A stretch of DNA of 64,000 nt from JAFEBO01 sp036392375 (lineage in GTDB: Bacteria; Planctomycetota; Phycisphaerae; Phycisphaerales; UBA1924), in the NCBI GenBank assembly GCA_036392375.1, contig DASVYC010000081.1, positions 1 to 64,000 of the forward strand, in the 5' to 3' direction. Below the pieces are notes generated by a model that saw only the letters and a program-made list of their open reading frames with translations, had not been told where the DNA came from and did not search any database. Positions 18,270 through 27,305 of the stretch are shown piece after piece (positions within the stretch are counted from its first letter, which is position 1; each line of letters opens with the position of its first letter). Position numbers and translations under genes: made by a program.

Positions 18270-19754
18270 TCAATTCCCGGCAATCACCCTGGCGGCTTCA
18301 TCTAAAATGGTGTTGGCGACCTGTGCGGACGGAGCCTCGGCGATGAGTCGCATGATCGGCTCGGTGTTGCTGCCTCGGACGTGCAACCAGGCCCGCTTGC
18401 TCTCGATGTCGACACGCACGCCGTCCTGCCGGTCGAGACGCTCGCTGGCGAAGTGCTTGGCGATCTTCTCGGCGGCGATCTTGGCCTGCGACGTATCCGT
18501 GAGATCGACCTTGCGCTTCACGATCGCGTACGCGGGCATGTCCTTCACGATCGCCGACAGCGGCTTCTTGAACATCTTGAGCAGGCCGAGGGTGAGGGCG
18601 ATGGCGGCGATGGAGTCGCGGACATAGGTGACGCGGGGCCAGATCACGCCGCCGTTGCCCTCGCCGCCGACGAGCGATTGGTGCGACTTCATGGCATTGA
18701 CGACGTTGGCCTCACCCACGGCGGTGCGCAGCACGGTGCAGCCGTAGCGGGCGGCGAGATCGTCGAGCATGCGGCTGGTGGACAAGTTCGCGGCGAGCGT
18801 GAGCCCCTTGGTCGATTCGCCGCGGCGCTTCATCGCCTCGAGGATCGCCAGCGTGGAAAGCACGAGCGTGTACTCCTCGCCGATGTACGCGCCGGTCTCG
18901 TCGATGAGCGCGAGTCGATCGGCGTCGGGGTCCTGCGCGAATCCGGCAACGCAGTTGTTGCGACGCACGCTGTCGCACAGCCCGCCGGGCGCGGAGAGGT
19001 TGTCGAGCGTGGGCTCGGGCGGGTGCGGGAACAGGCCGCTGGTGTTGTTGCCGAGATGGAAGAACTCATCAACGCCCAGCGATTCCGCGGCATTGATGCA
19101 GCCGGCAACGCCGCTGGCGTTCACCGAATCGGCGGCGATCTTGAAGCCCTCGCCGATCACCGACGCGTCCTCGCAGATCCCGGCATCCTCGATGGCGCCG
19201 AGCACGCGAGCAACGTGGGTCGGAGTGGCGGCATCGTCGTGGCAGACGGCGCCGATCTCGTTCCATGTCACGCCGGTGTGAACGTTGGTCTTGAAGCGCT
19301 CGACGATCGCGTTGGCGAGCGAGGCCTCCGGCGCGCACGCGGCGGAGGCGAAGCGATCCCGACCCTCGGCGAGCAGGCACTTCAGCCCGTTCCATTCCTG
19401 GGGGTTGTGGCTGGCGGTGAGCACCATACCCGCGACCATCTGCTTGCTGCGCACGCCAAGGGCGTCGGTCGCGGTGGCGACCGTCGGCGTCATCGCGATG
19501 CCGACATCGACCACATCGACGCCCGCCCCCACCAACCCCGCGATCGCGGCGTGGTGGAGCATCTGGTTGCCGGCCCGCCCGTCGCGACCGAGCACGACCA
19601 TCGGCTTCCCTGAGTACTTGTTCGGATCGCGCCCCGCGCGCTCGCGGAGGAAGTGTCCGAAGCAGCCGGCGAAGCGGGCGGCGACATCGGGGGTAAGCGA
19701 GCGGCCGACGATGCCGCGGCAGCCGCTGACGGAGAGCATGAGAGGAGCTGACAT
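18270..19754 (-). CDS. Phosphohexomutase (phosphoglucosamine mutase-like)
   Basis: Alpha-D-phosphohexomutase of 494 aa. It shows the active-site phosphoserine loop TASHNPQEWNG (Ser115), the metal loop GFAQDPDADRLALID, the sugar-binding loop VGGEGNGGVIWP and the C-terminal phosphate loop RGSNTEPIMRLIAEA. The GEGNGG version of the sugar loop matches the phosphoglucosamine-mutase branch known from archaea and some bacteria, not classical GlmM (GGEQSGH). It could therefore make glucosamine-1-phosphate for peptidoglycan/UDP-GlcNAc, but phosphomannomutase activity cannot be excluded. ATG 19754 gives the normal N-terminus MLSVSGCRGIVG after five residues; no clear Shine-Dalgarno was seen. Confidence 0.88.
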   Translation of the reverse strand: MSAPLMLSVSGCRGIVGRSLTPDVAARFAGCFGHFLRERAGRDPNKYSGKPMVVLGRDGRAGNQMLHHAAIAGLVGAGVDVVDVGIAMTPTVATATDALGVRSKQMVAGMVLTASHNPQEWNGLKCLLAEGRDRFASAACAPEASLANAIVERFKTNVHTGVTWNEIGAVCHDDAATPTHVARVLGAIEDAGICEDASVIGEGFKIAADSVNASGVAGCINAAESLGVDEFFHLGNNTSGLFPHPPEPTLDNLSAPGGLCDSVRRNNCVAGFAQDPDADRLALIDETGAYIGEEYTLVLSTLAILEAMKRRGESTKGLTLAANLSTSRMLDDLAARYGCTVLRTAVGEANVVNAMKSHQSLVGGEGNGGVIWPRVTYVRDSIAAIALTLGLLKMFKKPLSAIVKDMPAYAIVKRKVDLTDTSQAKIAAEKIAKHFASERLDRQDGVRVDIESKRAWLHVRGSNTEPIMRLIAEAPSAQVANTILDEAARVIAGN

Positions 19755-20094
19755 AAGTAGGATGGGTGAGGGATGAGGGGTCAATGCGGGACGAAAGAGA
19801 CAGTATCGGCTCACCATCCGCCCCTCGCGTCCTGAGGCTCACGCGCGACCGCGAGCATCGTCTGCGCAAGAAGGTGACCAAACGCCGCACGAACACAACT
19901 TCAAGTTCCGAGAACCCTGCCGGGCTTTGGGAAGGAATCGTGTGGTGGGAGGGCCCGGTGGTCGATCCCCGCTGGAAAGAAGGCGGCGGCATCGAAGCGT
20001 TTCGAACCGCCACCGGCCGCGCCGCGTCCACCTTGCTCGGGCCACAGTCTCCAAACTCCAGCCCTGTCCCCTCGACCCTCCCGTAGGATCGCGC
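19755..20094. other. Gene-free divergent intergenic region
   Basis: 340 bases between the mutase (leftward) and the 6-carboxytetrahydropterin synthase (rightward). An open frame on the + strand (19766-20086) has no protein-like features or Shine-Dalgarno. I see no convincing promoter, hairpin or RNA gene, although both flanking genes must start in or near it. Confidence 0.5.
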
Positions 20095-20490
20095 ATGTAC
20101 GAGATCACCGTCCAAACCGAGTTCTGTGCGGCTCACGCGCTGATGATCTCGGGGCAGCGCGAGCCGGTGCACGGGCACAACTGGAAGGTCGCCGCGGTCA
20201 TCGCGGGGGCGGCGTTGGACGGCGACGGTCTGCTGTGCGACTTCCACACGGTGGAGGACGTGCTGAAAGAGATCGTGTCGCCGTTTGACAACAACAACCT
20301 GAACGCGTGCGAGCCGTTCAGCAAGGGGGTCAACCCGAGCGCCGAGCTGGTGGCGAAGCACATCGCCGACGAGATGGCGGAGCGACTGGACGCGGCCCTG
20401 CGCCCTCACGCGCGGGTCGCGAGCGTGAGCGTGACGGAGGCGCCGGGGTGCGTAGCGAGATATTTCCGAGCGGGAAGGGGTGAGGGATGA
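20095..20490 (+). CDS. queD: 6-carboxytetrahydropterin synthase (QueD/PTPS family)
   Basis: Converts dihydroneopterin triphosphate to 6-carboxy-tetrahydropterin, the second step toward queuosine and other 7-deazapurines. At 131 aa it is the usual size. The catalytic and zinc residues are visible: EFCAAHAL (Cys and first His), HGHNW (two further His) near residues 27-30, LLCDFHTVEDVL, and the late VSVTEAPGC segment with the Glu that binds the pterin. ATG 20095 has AGGA about seven bases upstream and yields the typical MYEITVQTEF start. No other queuosine genes are in the window. The next gene (ppk1) follows in the same direction after about 115 bases. Confidence 0.92.
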   Translation: MYEITVQTEFCAAHALMISGQREPVHGHNWKVAAVIAGAALDGDGLLCDFHTVEDVLKEIVSPFDNNNLNACEPFSKGVNPSAELVAKHIADEMAERLDAALRPHARVASVSVTEAPGCVARYFRAGRGEG

Positions 20491-20605
20491 GTGGTGAGAT
20501 CGAGCAACGCAAGTTGCCCAGCGCCAGCCTTCCTCGCGAGCGGTGAGAGGCGGCGCGGAATCGAAGTTCGTGAAGATGGATCGATCGCAAGGAACGGAGT
20601 CTGTT

Positions 20606-22930
20606 GTGAGTGTCCCGGAGTCTGACAGTCGTTCGCGGAGCACGCCCCGTACCGGTTCGGCGGGCGAGGCGCACGCCGATGCCGCGCCAGGACGGCACGC
20701 CGAGGGTGCGCCATCGCCCCTGCCGGGGGCGGTGGAGCCGCTGCATCCGGAGGCCAGCGAGGTGGACGACGGCCCGCGGTTCTTCAACCGCGATCTCTCG
20801 TGGCTGGAGTTCAACCGGCGTGTGCTGTGGCAGGCGGCCGACACGCGCGTGCCGCTGCTTGAGCGGGTGAAGTTCCTGGCGATCTTCACGAGCAATCTGG
20901 ACGAGTTCTTCATGAAGAGGGTCGGTCTGCTGCGGCGGCTGATCCACACCGATCCGAACTCGCTGAGCCACGACGGGATGACGCCGCGGCAGCAGCTTGT
21001 GGCGATCCGGGCCGCCGTGAACGAACTGGTTACGGAGCAGGCCCGCATCTACACCAAGGAGATCCAGCCGGCGCTGGTCTCGGCGGACATCCACGTGGTG
21101 GGGTACGCCGAGCTCTCGCAGCGCGATCGTCGCTACGTGGATGAGTGGTATCGGGCGCACATCTTCGCGTCGCTGACGCCGTTGGCGGTGGATCAGGGGC
21201 ACAAGTTCCCGTTCATCTCGAACCTGTCGGACAACATCGCGGTGTTGGCCGTGCCGCCGCGGTCGCTGAGCCCGAGGCTGAAGGCCGCCCAGGGCGATCT
21301 CGACGAGCCGCGGTTCGCGCGCGTGAAGATCCCGACGGGCGCGAGTGTGCGGCGGTTCGTCCCGCTGCCGACGCGGCCGGGGCAGCGCCAGGGCAAGCGT
21401 GTCGATCGGTTTGTGCCTCTATTAGAGGTGATCCGTCACAATCTGGGCGACTTGTTCCCGGGCGTGAAGATCACCGAGCAGGCGGCGTTCCGGGTCACGC
21501 GATCCGCGGGCGTACAGCGCGACGACATCATCGAGGCGGGCACGGGCTCTCTGATGCGGACGGTGGAAGAGGACCTAAAGCAGCGGCGCTTCGCGAAGGC
21601 GGTGCGGCTTGAGCTGGAAGCGAGCGCGAGCCAGGAGATGCGGCAGTGGCTGCTCGACAAGCTCAACCTCGTGCCGCAGGATGTGTACGACCATCCCCCG
21701 ATCGATTACGCGGCGTTGTTCGAGGTGGCCGAGATCGACCGCCCGGATCTCAAGGAACGCCCGTATCGCGCCGTGGTGCCGCAGCGGTTCGCGCACGTGG
21801 GGGCGCCGGGCGTGGATCCGGCCAAGGGCGCGAACTTCTTCGCGACGATCCGCAAGCAAGACGTCCTGGTGCACCATCCCTACGAGAGCTTCAAGCACTC
21901 GGTGGAGCGGTTCATCGCGGCGGCGGCGGTGGATCCGGACGTGATGGCGATCAAGCAGACGCTCTACCGCACTACCCCGGACTCGCCGTTCGTGGAGAAT
22001 CTCATCCGTGCCGCCGAGAGCGGCAAGCAGGTGGCCTGCCTGGTCGAGCTCCGGGCCCGCTTCGACGAAGGCCGAAACGTCCGGTTCGCGCGCCAGCTCG
22101 AGAAGGCGGGCGTGCACGTGGCGTACGGCGTAGCGGGTCTGAAGACGCACTGCAAGACGTCGCTGGTGGTCCGCCGCGAGCGCACCGGGCTGCGTTGCTA
22201 CGCGCACCTGGGCACGGGCAACTACCACCCCAAGACGGCCCAGCTCTACACCGACGTGGGGCTGTTCACGAGCGATCCGGCGATCACGAGCGACCTGGTG
22301 ACGCTGTTCAACTTCCTGACGGGCTTGTCGGCGCCGCCGAGCTATCAGCATCTGCTGGTGGCCCCCTTCACGATGCGCCAGCGTTTCGGGCTCTTGATTG
22401 ATCGCGAGATCGAGAACGCGCGGCGGGGCCTGCCCTCGGGCATCACCGCCAAGATGAACGCCGTCGAGGACCGCGAGGTGGCGGAGAAGCTGTACCAGGC
22501 GTCGCAGGCGGGTGTGCCCGTGACATTGATCGTGCGCGGGTTCTGCTGCGTGCGGCCGGGCGTGCCTGGCTTGTCGGAGAACATCCGCGTCATCAGCGTC
22601 ATCGGACGCTTCCTCGAGCACTCACGCATCTTCCACTTCCGAGCCGGGTTCGAGGACCCGCTCGACGGCGAGTGGATCATCAGCAGCGCCGACTGGATGT
22701 ACCGCAACCTCTCCAACCGCGTTGAGGTCGCGGTGCCGATCCGCGACACCGACGCGCGACGGAAGCTGCAGCGGATCATCGAGGTCTCGCTGCAGGATCA
22801 CCGCAACGCGTGGGATCTGCGGCCCGACGGGAGCTACACGCTGCGCTCGCCCCGCGAGGACGCGGAGCCGGACTCGCCCCAGAGCGCGGGCACGTTCAAC
22901 ACGCTGATCTTCGAGGCCACCGAGGAATAG
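20606..22930 (+). CDS. ppk1: Polyphosphate kinase 1
   Basis: Reversibly transfers the gamma phosphate of ATP to polyphosphate chains. The four PPK1 domains are recognisable: N-terminal FFNRDLSWLEFNRRVL and SNLDEFFMKRVG, a head domain, then the catalytic C1/C2 domains with HHPYESF, AIKQTLYRT, VELRARFDEGRNVRF and GLKTHCKTSLVVRRE (the His of K-T-H is the expected autophosphorylated residue). HLGTGNYHPKTAQLYTDVGL and FLEHSRIFHF (second catalytic His) follow. The length is about 774 aa. The N-terminal ~55 residues are low-complexity and not family-like. GTG 20606 was chosen because GGAG lies six bases upstream; ATG 20576 and GTG 20543 are in frame without a Shine-Dalgarno. Confidence 0.95.
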   Translation: MSVPESDSRSRSTPRTGSAGEAHADAAPGRHAEGAPSPLPGAVEPLHPEASEVDDGPRFFNRDLSWLEFNRRVLWQAADTRVPLLERVKFLAIFTSNLDEFFMKRVGLLRRLIHTDPNSLSHDGMTPRQQLVAIRAAVNELVTEQARIYTKEIQPALVSADIHVVGYAELSQRDRRYVDEWYRAHIFASLTPLAVDQGHKFPFISNLSDNIAVLAVPPRSLSPRLKAAQGDLDEPRFARVKIPTGASVRRFVPLPTRPGQRQGKRVDRFVPLLEVIRHNLGDLFPGVKITEQAAFRVTRSAGVQRDDIIEAGTGSLMRTVEEDLKQRRFAKAVRLELEASASQEMRQWLLDKLNLVPQDVYDHPPIDYAALFEVAEIDRPDLKERPYRAVVPQRFAHVGAPGVDPAKGANFFATIRKQDVLVHHPYESFKHSVERFIAAAAVDPDVMAIKQTLYRTTPDSPFVENLIRAAESGKQVACLVELRARFDEGRNVRFARQLEKAGVHVAYGVAGLKTHCKTSLVVRRERTGLRCYAHLGTGNYHPKTAQLYTDVGLFTSDPAITSDLVTLFNFLTGLSAPPSYQHLLVAPFTMRQRFGLLIDREIENARRGLPSGITAKMNAVEDREVAEKLYQASQAGVPVTLIVRGFCCVRPGVPGLSENIRVISVIGRFLEHSRIFHFRAGFEDPLDGEWIISSADWMYRNLSNRVEVAVPIRDTDARRKLQRIIEVSLQDHRNAWDLRPDGSYTLRSPREDAEPDSPQSAGTFNTLIFEATEE

Positions 22931-22952
22931 CCGGTTGGTCTCAGACACAAAC

Positions 22953-22974
22953 AAGCCACGCTCACACGTGGCTT
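22953..22974. terminator. Hairpin between convergent ppk1 and anti-sigma genes
   Basis: Stem AAGCCACG / CGTGGCTT with a six-base loop. Read on the minus strand it is followed by TTGTTTGTGT, so it fits best as the terminator of the sigma/anti-sigma operon. It may also stop ppk1 transcripts. Confidence 0.6.
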
Positions 22975-23030
22975 GGTGTGCTTGCTTATCGGTGTGGCTT
23001 GGGCGCCGCTGCGTTGTGGCGGACGCGTGC

Positions 23031-23849
23031 TTAGGCGCTGGCGATCATGAGCAGGCGGCCGGAGGCGGCCTTGGCGCCGCGGGCGGCGGCGTAGATCGCG
23101 ATCTGCTTGGGGGTGATGTTGCTGGACTTGAACTCGCGGCTGACGAACCCGCCGTCGCTGTTGAGTTCGGCGAGCTCGCTGACCACGTTGCCGGCGTCAT
23201 CGAGGGTGACGAGACGGAGCGTCTCGTTGGGCCCGCCGCTGAGGTTCCGGCAGAGCAAGTGGGCCGAGCCACGGTCGTTGTTGTACCAGATGGCGGCCTG
23301 GGCCTTGCTGGTGGTGTCCACGGGGGTGAAGGCGACCTGCTTGGTGTTGGGCGTGAAGACCACGTCCATGAGGTCGTTGGGGCCAAAGGCGGTGACGAGC
23401 TGGTTGAGCGAGCTGTCGGTGCCGCTGGCCGCCGCGAGGTTCTTGAGCGTGGCGTTCTGCTGGAAAACGACGACGCCGAGGACAACCGACGCGGTGAGAC
23501 ACGCGAGCGTGAGGCCGCGCCAGACGTTGGTGGTGGCGCGGCGGACAGGGACGGTGGAGGGAACGGTGCGTCCAGCGGCGTGCGGCATGCTCACGCGGGC
23601 CTTGCTGCCGAGCACGGAGGCGATGTCGGCCTTGACGGCGGCGAGCACGCGGGCGCGGAGGTCCGGCGCCGGCTCAATCCCGGCGGGTAGGCGCTCGGGC
23701 TTGGCGTAGCGGGACTGTTCATCGCGTATCTGGGCCCGCAGCGCCGGGCTGGCGGCCATGAGCGCGGCCTCGAACTCGGCCTGCTCCTGCCCGTCCAACA
23801 GACCCATTGCATCGAGTTGGGCCGCTTCAAAGAGTTCGTGCGTCTTCAT
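23031..23849 (-). CDS. Membrane anti-sigma factor (RskA-like)
   Basis: A 272-aa protein with an N-terminal cytosolic helical region (ELFEAAQLDAMGLLDGQEQAEFE, about 5-27) of the kind that binds ECF sigma factors. One transmembrane helix follows at about 111-130 (RGLTLACLTASVVLGVVVFQ), then an extracytoplasmic RskA-like C-terminal domain (about 145-272). That domain includes VAFTPVDTTSKAQAAIWYNN and LVTLDDAGNVVSELAEL. No HxxxCxxC zinc motif is seen, so it belongs to the non-zinc class. Its start overlaps the sigma gene stop by four bases (ATGA), which couples their translation and supports partner status. Proteolytic release of the sigma factor under envelope stress is the usual mode for the family; the signal here is unknown. 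Confidence 0.88.
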   Translation of the reverse strand: MKTHELFEAAQLDAMGLLDGQEQAEFEAALMAASPALRAQIRDEQSRYAKPERLPAGIEPAPDLRARVLAAVKADIASVLGSKARVSMPHAAGRTVPSTVPVRRATTNVWRGLTLACLTASVVLGVVVFQQNATLKNLAAASGTDSSLNQLVTAFGPNDLMDVVFTPNTKQVAFTPVDTTSKAQAAIWYNNDRGSAHLLCRNLSGGPNETLRLVTLDDAGNVVSELAELNSDGGFVSREFKSSNITPKQIAIYAAARGAKAASGRLLMIASA

Positions 23850-24430
23850 ACCGCGTATTCCTCGCTTCCCCGCTCACGCAGCCGCGTGAGCGCCCGGCTC
23901 AGAGCCGACTTGACCGTCCCCAAAGGCGTGTTCAGCTCTTCGCCGATCTGCCGTAACGTCTGTCCACCCAAGTATGCCCGCTTGACGACGGTTCGTTGCA
24001 GTTCCGGCAACGAATCGATGCGGCGCATCATCTCTTTCATGTTCTCTTCGCGCTCCGACTGGGAGCGGGAGTCTTCCGGAGCCGGTTCCTGCACCGGCGT
24101 TGTTTCGTCGAGCACGCCGGGCTTGATCCGAGCCCGCATGCGGCGCATCCGGTCCACGAGCTGGCGACGGGCGATGAGCATGACCCAGGTCACCAGCGCG
24201 GCCCGTTCAGGGTCGTACCGATCGGCGGTCCGCCACAGGCGAATGAAAATCTCCTGGACGGCGTCCTCGGATTCGGCCCGGGTTGGCATGGACTGGAAGG
24301 CCATCTTGTACACAAGGCTCGCAAACCGGTCGTACAACTCTGCGACAGCTCTTTCGTCACCGGAGGCCACGCGTTGCATCAAAGCAACGTCGATGGCACC
24401 TTGGTCACGATTGATCCGTCGTTCCGCCAT
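23846..24430 (-). CDS. ECF-family RNA polymerase sigma factor
   Basis: A 194-aa extracytoplasmic-function sigma factor. Region 2 runs from about 25 to 95, with ELYDRFASLVYKMAF, the core-binding DAVQEIFIRLW and -10 recognition around ALVTWVMLIARRQLVDRMRR. A charged linker (about 100-130) follows. Region 4 (about 140-190) has LPELQRTVVKRAYLGGQT and the helix-turn-helix LRQIGEELNTPLGTVKSALS, which reads the -35 element. It is paired with a membrane anti-sigma by a four-base overlap. ATG 24430 was chosen because the protein then begins at the normal distance from region 2; an upstream ATG (24487) would add 19 atypical residues. Autoregulation is likely, but I could not identify its promoter. Confidence 0.92.
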   Translation of the reverse strand: MAERRINRDQGAIDVALMQRVASGDERAVAELYDRFASLVYKMAFQSMPTRAESEDAVQEIFIRLWRTADRYDPERAALVTWVMLIARRQLVDRMRRMRARIKPGVLDETTPVQEPAPEDSRSQSEREENMKEMMRRIDSLPELQRTVVKRAYLGGQTLRQIGEELNTPLGTVKSALSRALTRLRERGSEEYAV

Positions 24431-24821
24431 GGTCGAATCCCGCTCAAACCCGGTTGAAGAACCTGCCCGGAACGGAACGCCGCCCATTGCCCCACCGAGT
24501 GGGCACGCCGGGAGACCCCCGACGCGACTTGCACCCCCGTGAAGATGCGAACCGTGTAGATCGGCTCGCGATAGCTGATACGTAGAGCATGGGCTTCAGG
24601 ATGCCAGAATCGCGTATTTCCGTCCGCTTCGCAAGGGTAGAAACGCACTTGGCTTGGGGATCGTTCGAGAAAATGTGTTTTTATTTTGTTATGGTCCTAT
24701 AACTGTTCTTGTCGGGTTGTTTGCGGCAAAGTCCCAAAACCGCAAATCCCCTTGCGGGGTGGTGACGATTCTGGTAGCGTGTAGGTGACAGCGGAGCGGT
24801 GGCTCCGTGGTGGAGGTGATG
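24431..24821. other. Divergent intergenic region with an AT-rich patch and a hairpin
   Basis: About 390 bases between the sigma gene (leftward) and a pseudopilin (rightward). It contains an AT-rich block at about 24668-24705 (TATAAC at 24698-24703 could be a -10, without a good -35). It also has an inverted repeat TTTGCGG / CCGCAAA at 24720-24726 and 24740-24746. These may form promoter and leader elements for the pseudopilin. No gene was recognised. Confidence 0.45.
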
Positions 24822-25628
24822 GTGCGGCGTGCAGCGGCACAACTCCCGCCGGTACACAAGGGCGCTTTGCAAGGCGCGCCGCGTGATCACCGCGCAACGA
24901 CTCCGCTCGCGTTCTCAAAGCGGGCATTCACCATCATGGACCTGATGGTGTCCATCGTGATCATCACGGTGCTGATCGGGTTGTTGCTGCCCTCGATCTC
25001 GAAGATTAACGAGACCACCCGTCGTGTGATCTGCCGCTCGAACATGCGGCAGGTCTCGATCGGTGTCTCAATGTACGCACAGGACAACGCGCAGTTCCTT
25101 CCGCGGTCGCAGTACGTGAGCAATTCGGGCAAGGGCGGGCGAGCCGCGCTGACCGTGAACATGCGCCTGGATGAATCCGGCGGCACCCGGGCCCCGCGTC
25201 TCACCGATTATGACGGCCTTGGGCTCTTGTTCTCTCGTGAATACATCAACGCTCCCAAGGTTTTCTATTGCCCCTCGCACGCGGGCTCGAACACCTTCGC
25301 GAAGTTCGCCCAGCAGTGGGCGGGGCGGCCGGGTTCCATCGTCGGCAACTACCAGTTCCGGGGCGCGATGGCCGACGGCTCGCGGCTGCTGAACACCCAG
25401 AACGAGGCGGCGCTGGGGGCCCTCATCTCCGACTCACTGGTCTCCGCACAGGACTTCAGCCATCGGACCGGCCTGAACGTGATGCGGGGCGACCTGTCGG
25501 TGAGTTGGCTCGCGGACGACCAGAAGAAGATCATCACCCAGATCAACAAGGTCGGCAACAAAGACAAGAACGTCGACGACACGTGGCCGATCATGGACGC
25601 CGCGCTGGGCCTGCTCGAGGCCAAGTAA
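24822..25628 (+). CDS. Pseudopilin-like protein with type IV prepilin leader
   Basis: A 268-aa protein. After a basic, poorly conserved N-terminus, a prepilin-like leader and helix appear: SKRAFTIMDLMVSIVIITVL (about residues 32-51). The usual cleavage G is replaced by Ala and the +5 Glu by Asp. The helix is followed by LLPSISKINETTRRVICRSN, then MRQVSIGVSMYAQDN and VFYCPSHAGS. This is the planctomycete style of exported H-x9-DG/type II secretion-like pseudopilins. GTG 24822 was chosen because GGAGG lies five bases upstream; ATG 24819 and GTG 24807 are in frame. The role in pilus, secretion or cell envelope is unknown. The degenerate peptidase site may or may not be cleaved. Confidence 0.75.
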   Translation: MRRAAAQLPPVHKGALQGAPRDHRATTPLAFSKRAFTIMDLMVSIVIITVLIGLLLPSISKINETTRRVICRSNMRQVSIGVSMYAQDNAQFLPRSQYVSNSGKGGRAALTVNMRLDESGGTRAPRLTDYDGLGLLFSREYINAPKVFYCPSHAGSNTFAKFAQQWAGRPGSIVGNYQFRGAMADGSRLLNTQNEAALGALISDSLVSAQDFSHRTGLNVMRGDLSVSWLADDQKKIITQINKVGNKDKNVDDTWPIMDAALGLLEAK

Positions 25629-25747
25629 TCACCTCGCCCGTTGACCCCTGCGGAAGACTCCTGTCTGCCGCGTGGTTCGTGTTGGTGCATCCCTGAGGTG
25701 TGACCGGTCGGCGGATGTGGCACCATGTGTCGGGGATATCCTCGGGG

Positions 25748-26737
25748 ATGCTGCACTCTCGCTCTGTCGCTTTGTTCGGATTGGTTGGCCTGGCGGCCGC
25801 GGCGCACGCCCAGCTCTCGCCCACGCGGCTGTACTTCGGCATCAACCGTGAGATCCCGGTTGAGGTCGCGGTGCCCGCGGGCAAGGAGGGCGAGGCCGTC
25901 ATCGAGCTGCTGCGCCCGGTGACCGGGGAGAAGGCCGCGACGGCGTCGGTGCTGCCGGGCAAGGTGAATCTGGCCACGCTCTTCCCGAACCTGTGGAACA
26001 CCAAGACCCCGACGCTGCTGTACGCGCAGCTCACCGTCGGGGGCGAGAAGATCGGTCCGGCGCTGGTGATCCAGCCGCTCGTCAACCCCAAGAGCGCTCA
26101 GGGCGGCCCCGGCGGGGTGCGCTTCCTGGACGGTCCGACGATCTACTCGGGTCTGCGCATTTACGTTGATAAGCACGTCGTCTTCGAGACCGACAAGGGC
26201 GAGATCGAGTTCCAGCTCCGCCCCGACGCCGCGCCCAACACGGCGTTCAATTTCCGCCACCTGGTTGAGGGTGGGTTCTACACCGACATTGTCTTTCATC
26301 GCATCGTTCCCAAGCTTCCCAATGGCGAGCCCTTTGTGATCCAGGTGGGCGATCCGACGGCGAGCGGCGGCGGGGGTCCGGGGTACCAGGTGGACCTGGA
26401 GCAGAGCACGCTGCCGCACGACTTCGGCGTGCTCTCCAACGCCCGCAGCGGCGATCCCAACTCGAATGGCTCGCAGGTCTTTGTGTGCCTGAGTCGCAAC
26501 GGCACGTCGTTCCTGGACGGGCAGTACACATCGTTCGCGCAGGCGGTTCGTGGCGGCGACGTGATCCGCGCGATCGCCGCATCACCGATCGGCGCGGGTG
26601 ACAAGCCGCTGGACCCGATGCCCAAGATCAAGAGCGCGAAGCTGATCGACGCCCCGCCGTTCGCGGGTGCGATCAAGATGACCGACGCGGGCGTGAAGAA
26701 GGACGCGATCGAGACGAACACGCCGGCAGAGCGTTGA
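25748..26737 (+). CDS. Exported cyclophilin-type peptidyl-prolyl isomerase
   Basis: A 329-aa protein. The signal peptide (about 1-22, ending AAHAQ) precedes ~130 residues without a known domain, then a cyclophilin domain (about 138-305). The domain has TDKGEIEFQLRPDAAPNTAFNF, FYTDIVFHRIVP (catalytic Arg region), FVIQVGDPTASGGGGPGY and NGSQVFVCLS. It should catalyse cis-trans isomerisation of prolyl bonds in exported proteins. The substrate-tryptophan position of eukaryotic cyclophilins is not seen, as in many bacterial forms. ATG 25748 gives a clean signal peptide; an ATG at 25715 is in frame. It is convergent with the following PilZ gene, with only ten bases between stops. Confidence 0.88.
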   Translation: MLHSRSVALFGLVGLAAAAHAQLSPTRLYFGINREIPVEVAVPAGKEGEAVIELLRPVTGEKAATASVLPGKVNLATLFPNLWNTKTPTLLYAQLTVGGEKIGPALVIQPLVNPKSAQGGPGGVRFLDGPTIYSGLRIYVDKHVVFETDKGEIEFQLRPDAAPNTAFNFRHLVEGGFYTDIVFHRIVPKLPNGEPFVIQVGDPTASGGGGPGYQVDLEQSTLPHDFGVLSNARSGDPNSNGSQVFVCLSRNGTSFLDGQYTSFAQAVRGGDVIRAIAASPIGAGDKPLDPMPKIKSAKLIDAPPFAGAIKMTDAGVKKDAIETNTPAER

Positions 26738-26747
26738 AGCTGCGTGT

Positions 26748-27305
26748 TCAGGCCGCATCCTGCAAGCCGCTACGCCACCGCTGCAGCTTCGCGATCGCGT
26801 CGGTCGCAGCTTGGAGATCGGCCTCGTCGATTGCCACCTTCAGGATCGTCAGGATCTGTCGCCCCTCCGCCCAGGCGGGATCATCCGTGTGCGCGGCGGC
26901 GGCTTCCGCGATGAACCCGCACACGTCCAGCGCCTGATCGAACTTCATTCCGGTCTCGTGGATTCTGCCGCCCACCAGGCTGCAACGAACCACCACCCCG
27001 CAAGCCAGCACCCGCTCGCCGTCGATTGCGCGGAGTTCGATCTGACACCTGGAGTTGGGATAGACAAAGACGGGGTGTACAAACGAGCACCCCCACGCGG
27101 ACAGATTCCGCATCAGGACCACGGCGCTGCGGCTGCCCTGACCCGAATCGATGTGCAACGAAGCGGCCCGAGGGGGTTGCACGACGAACCGCCGTGCCTT
27201 CCGCCGCACCCGGCCGCTCTCGCGGCTCTCACGAGACTCGACTTGTTCGATTAACGCGGCTTGCTCAGCGGGGGTGAGCTTGCTGATGTCGTGTGGAATA
27301 TTCAC
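26748..27305 (-). CDS. PilZ-domain protein
   Basis: A 185-aa protein. The N-terminal acidic helix LTPAEQAALIEQVESRE is followed by a basic RVRRKARRFVVQ segment that supplies an R-x-x-x-R motif. The beta-barrel part includes MRNLSAWGCSFVH, matching the N-x-S-x-x-G PilZ signature, and GMKFDQ. A C-terminal helical tail (about 135-185) follows. PilZ domains bind cyclic di-GMP; both halves of the ligand motif are present, so binding is plausible. GTG 27305 was chosen because CGGAG lies eight bases upstream. No cyclic di-GMP synthase or pilus gene is adjacent. Function beyond ligand sensing is unknown. Confidence 0.8.
   Translation of the reverse strand: MNIPHDISKLTPAEQAALIEQVESRESRESGRVRRKARRFVVQPPRAASLHIDSGQGSRSAVVLMRNLSAWGCSFVHPVFVYPNSRCQIELRAIDGERVLACGVVVRCSLVGGRIHETGMKFDQALDVCGFIAEAAAAHTDDPAWAEGRQILTILKVAIDEADLQAATDAIAKLQRWRSGLQDAA

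Noticed and set aside
19766..20086. 106-codon plus-strand open frame upstream of queD
   Set aside because: No Shine-Dalgarno, no motif and irregular composition; treated as intergenic.
19069..21048. 659-codon minus-strand open frame across the mutase, the intergenic gap and ppk1
   Set aside because: It runs through genes on both strands with known functions and has low-complexity Arg-rich sequence.
22935..23690. 251-codon plus-strand open frame opposite the anti-sigma gene
   Set aside because: Antisense to a gene that overlaps its sigma partner by ATGA; Gly/Val-rich shadow.
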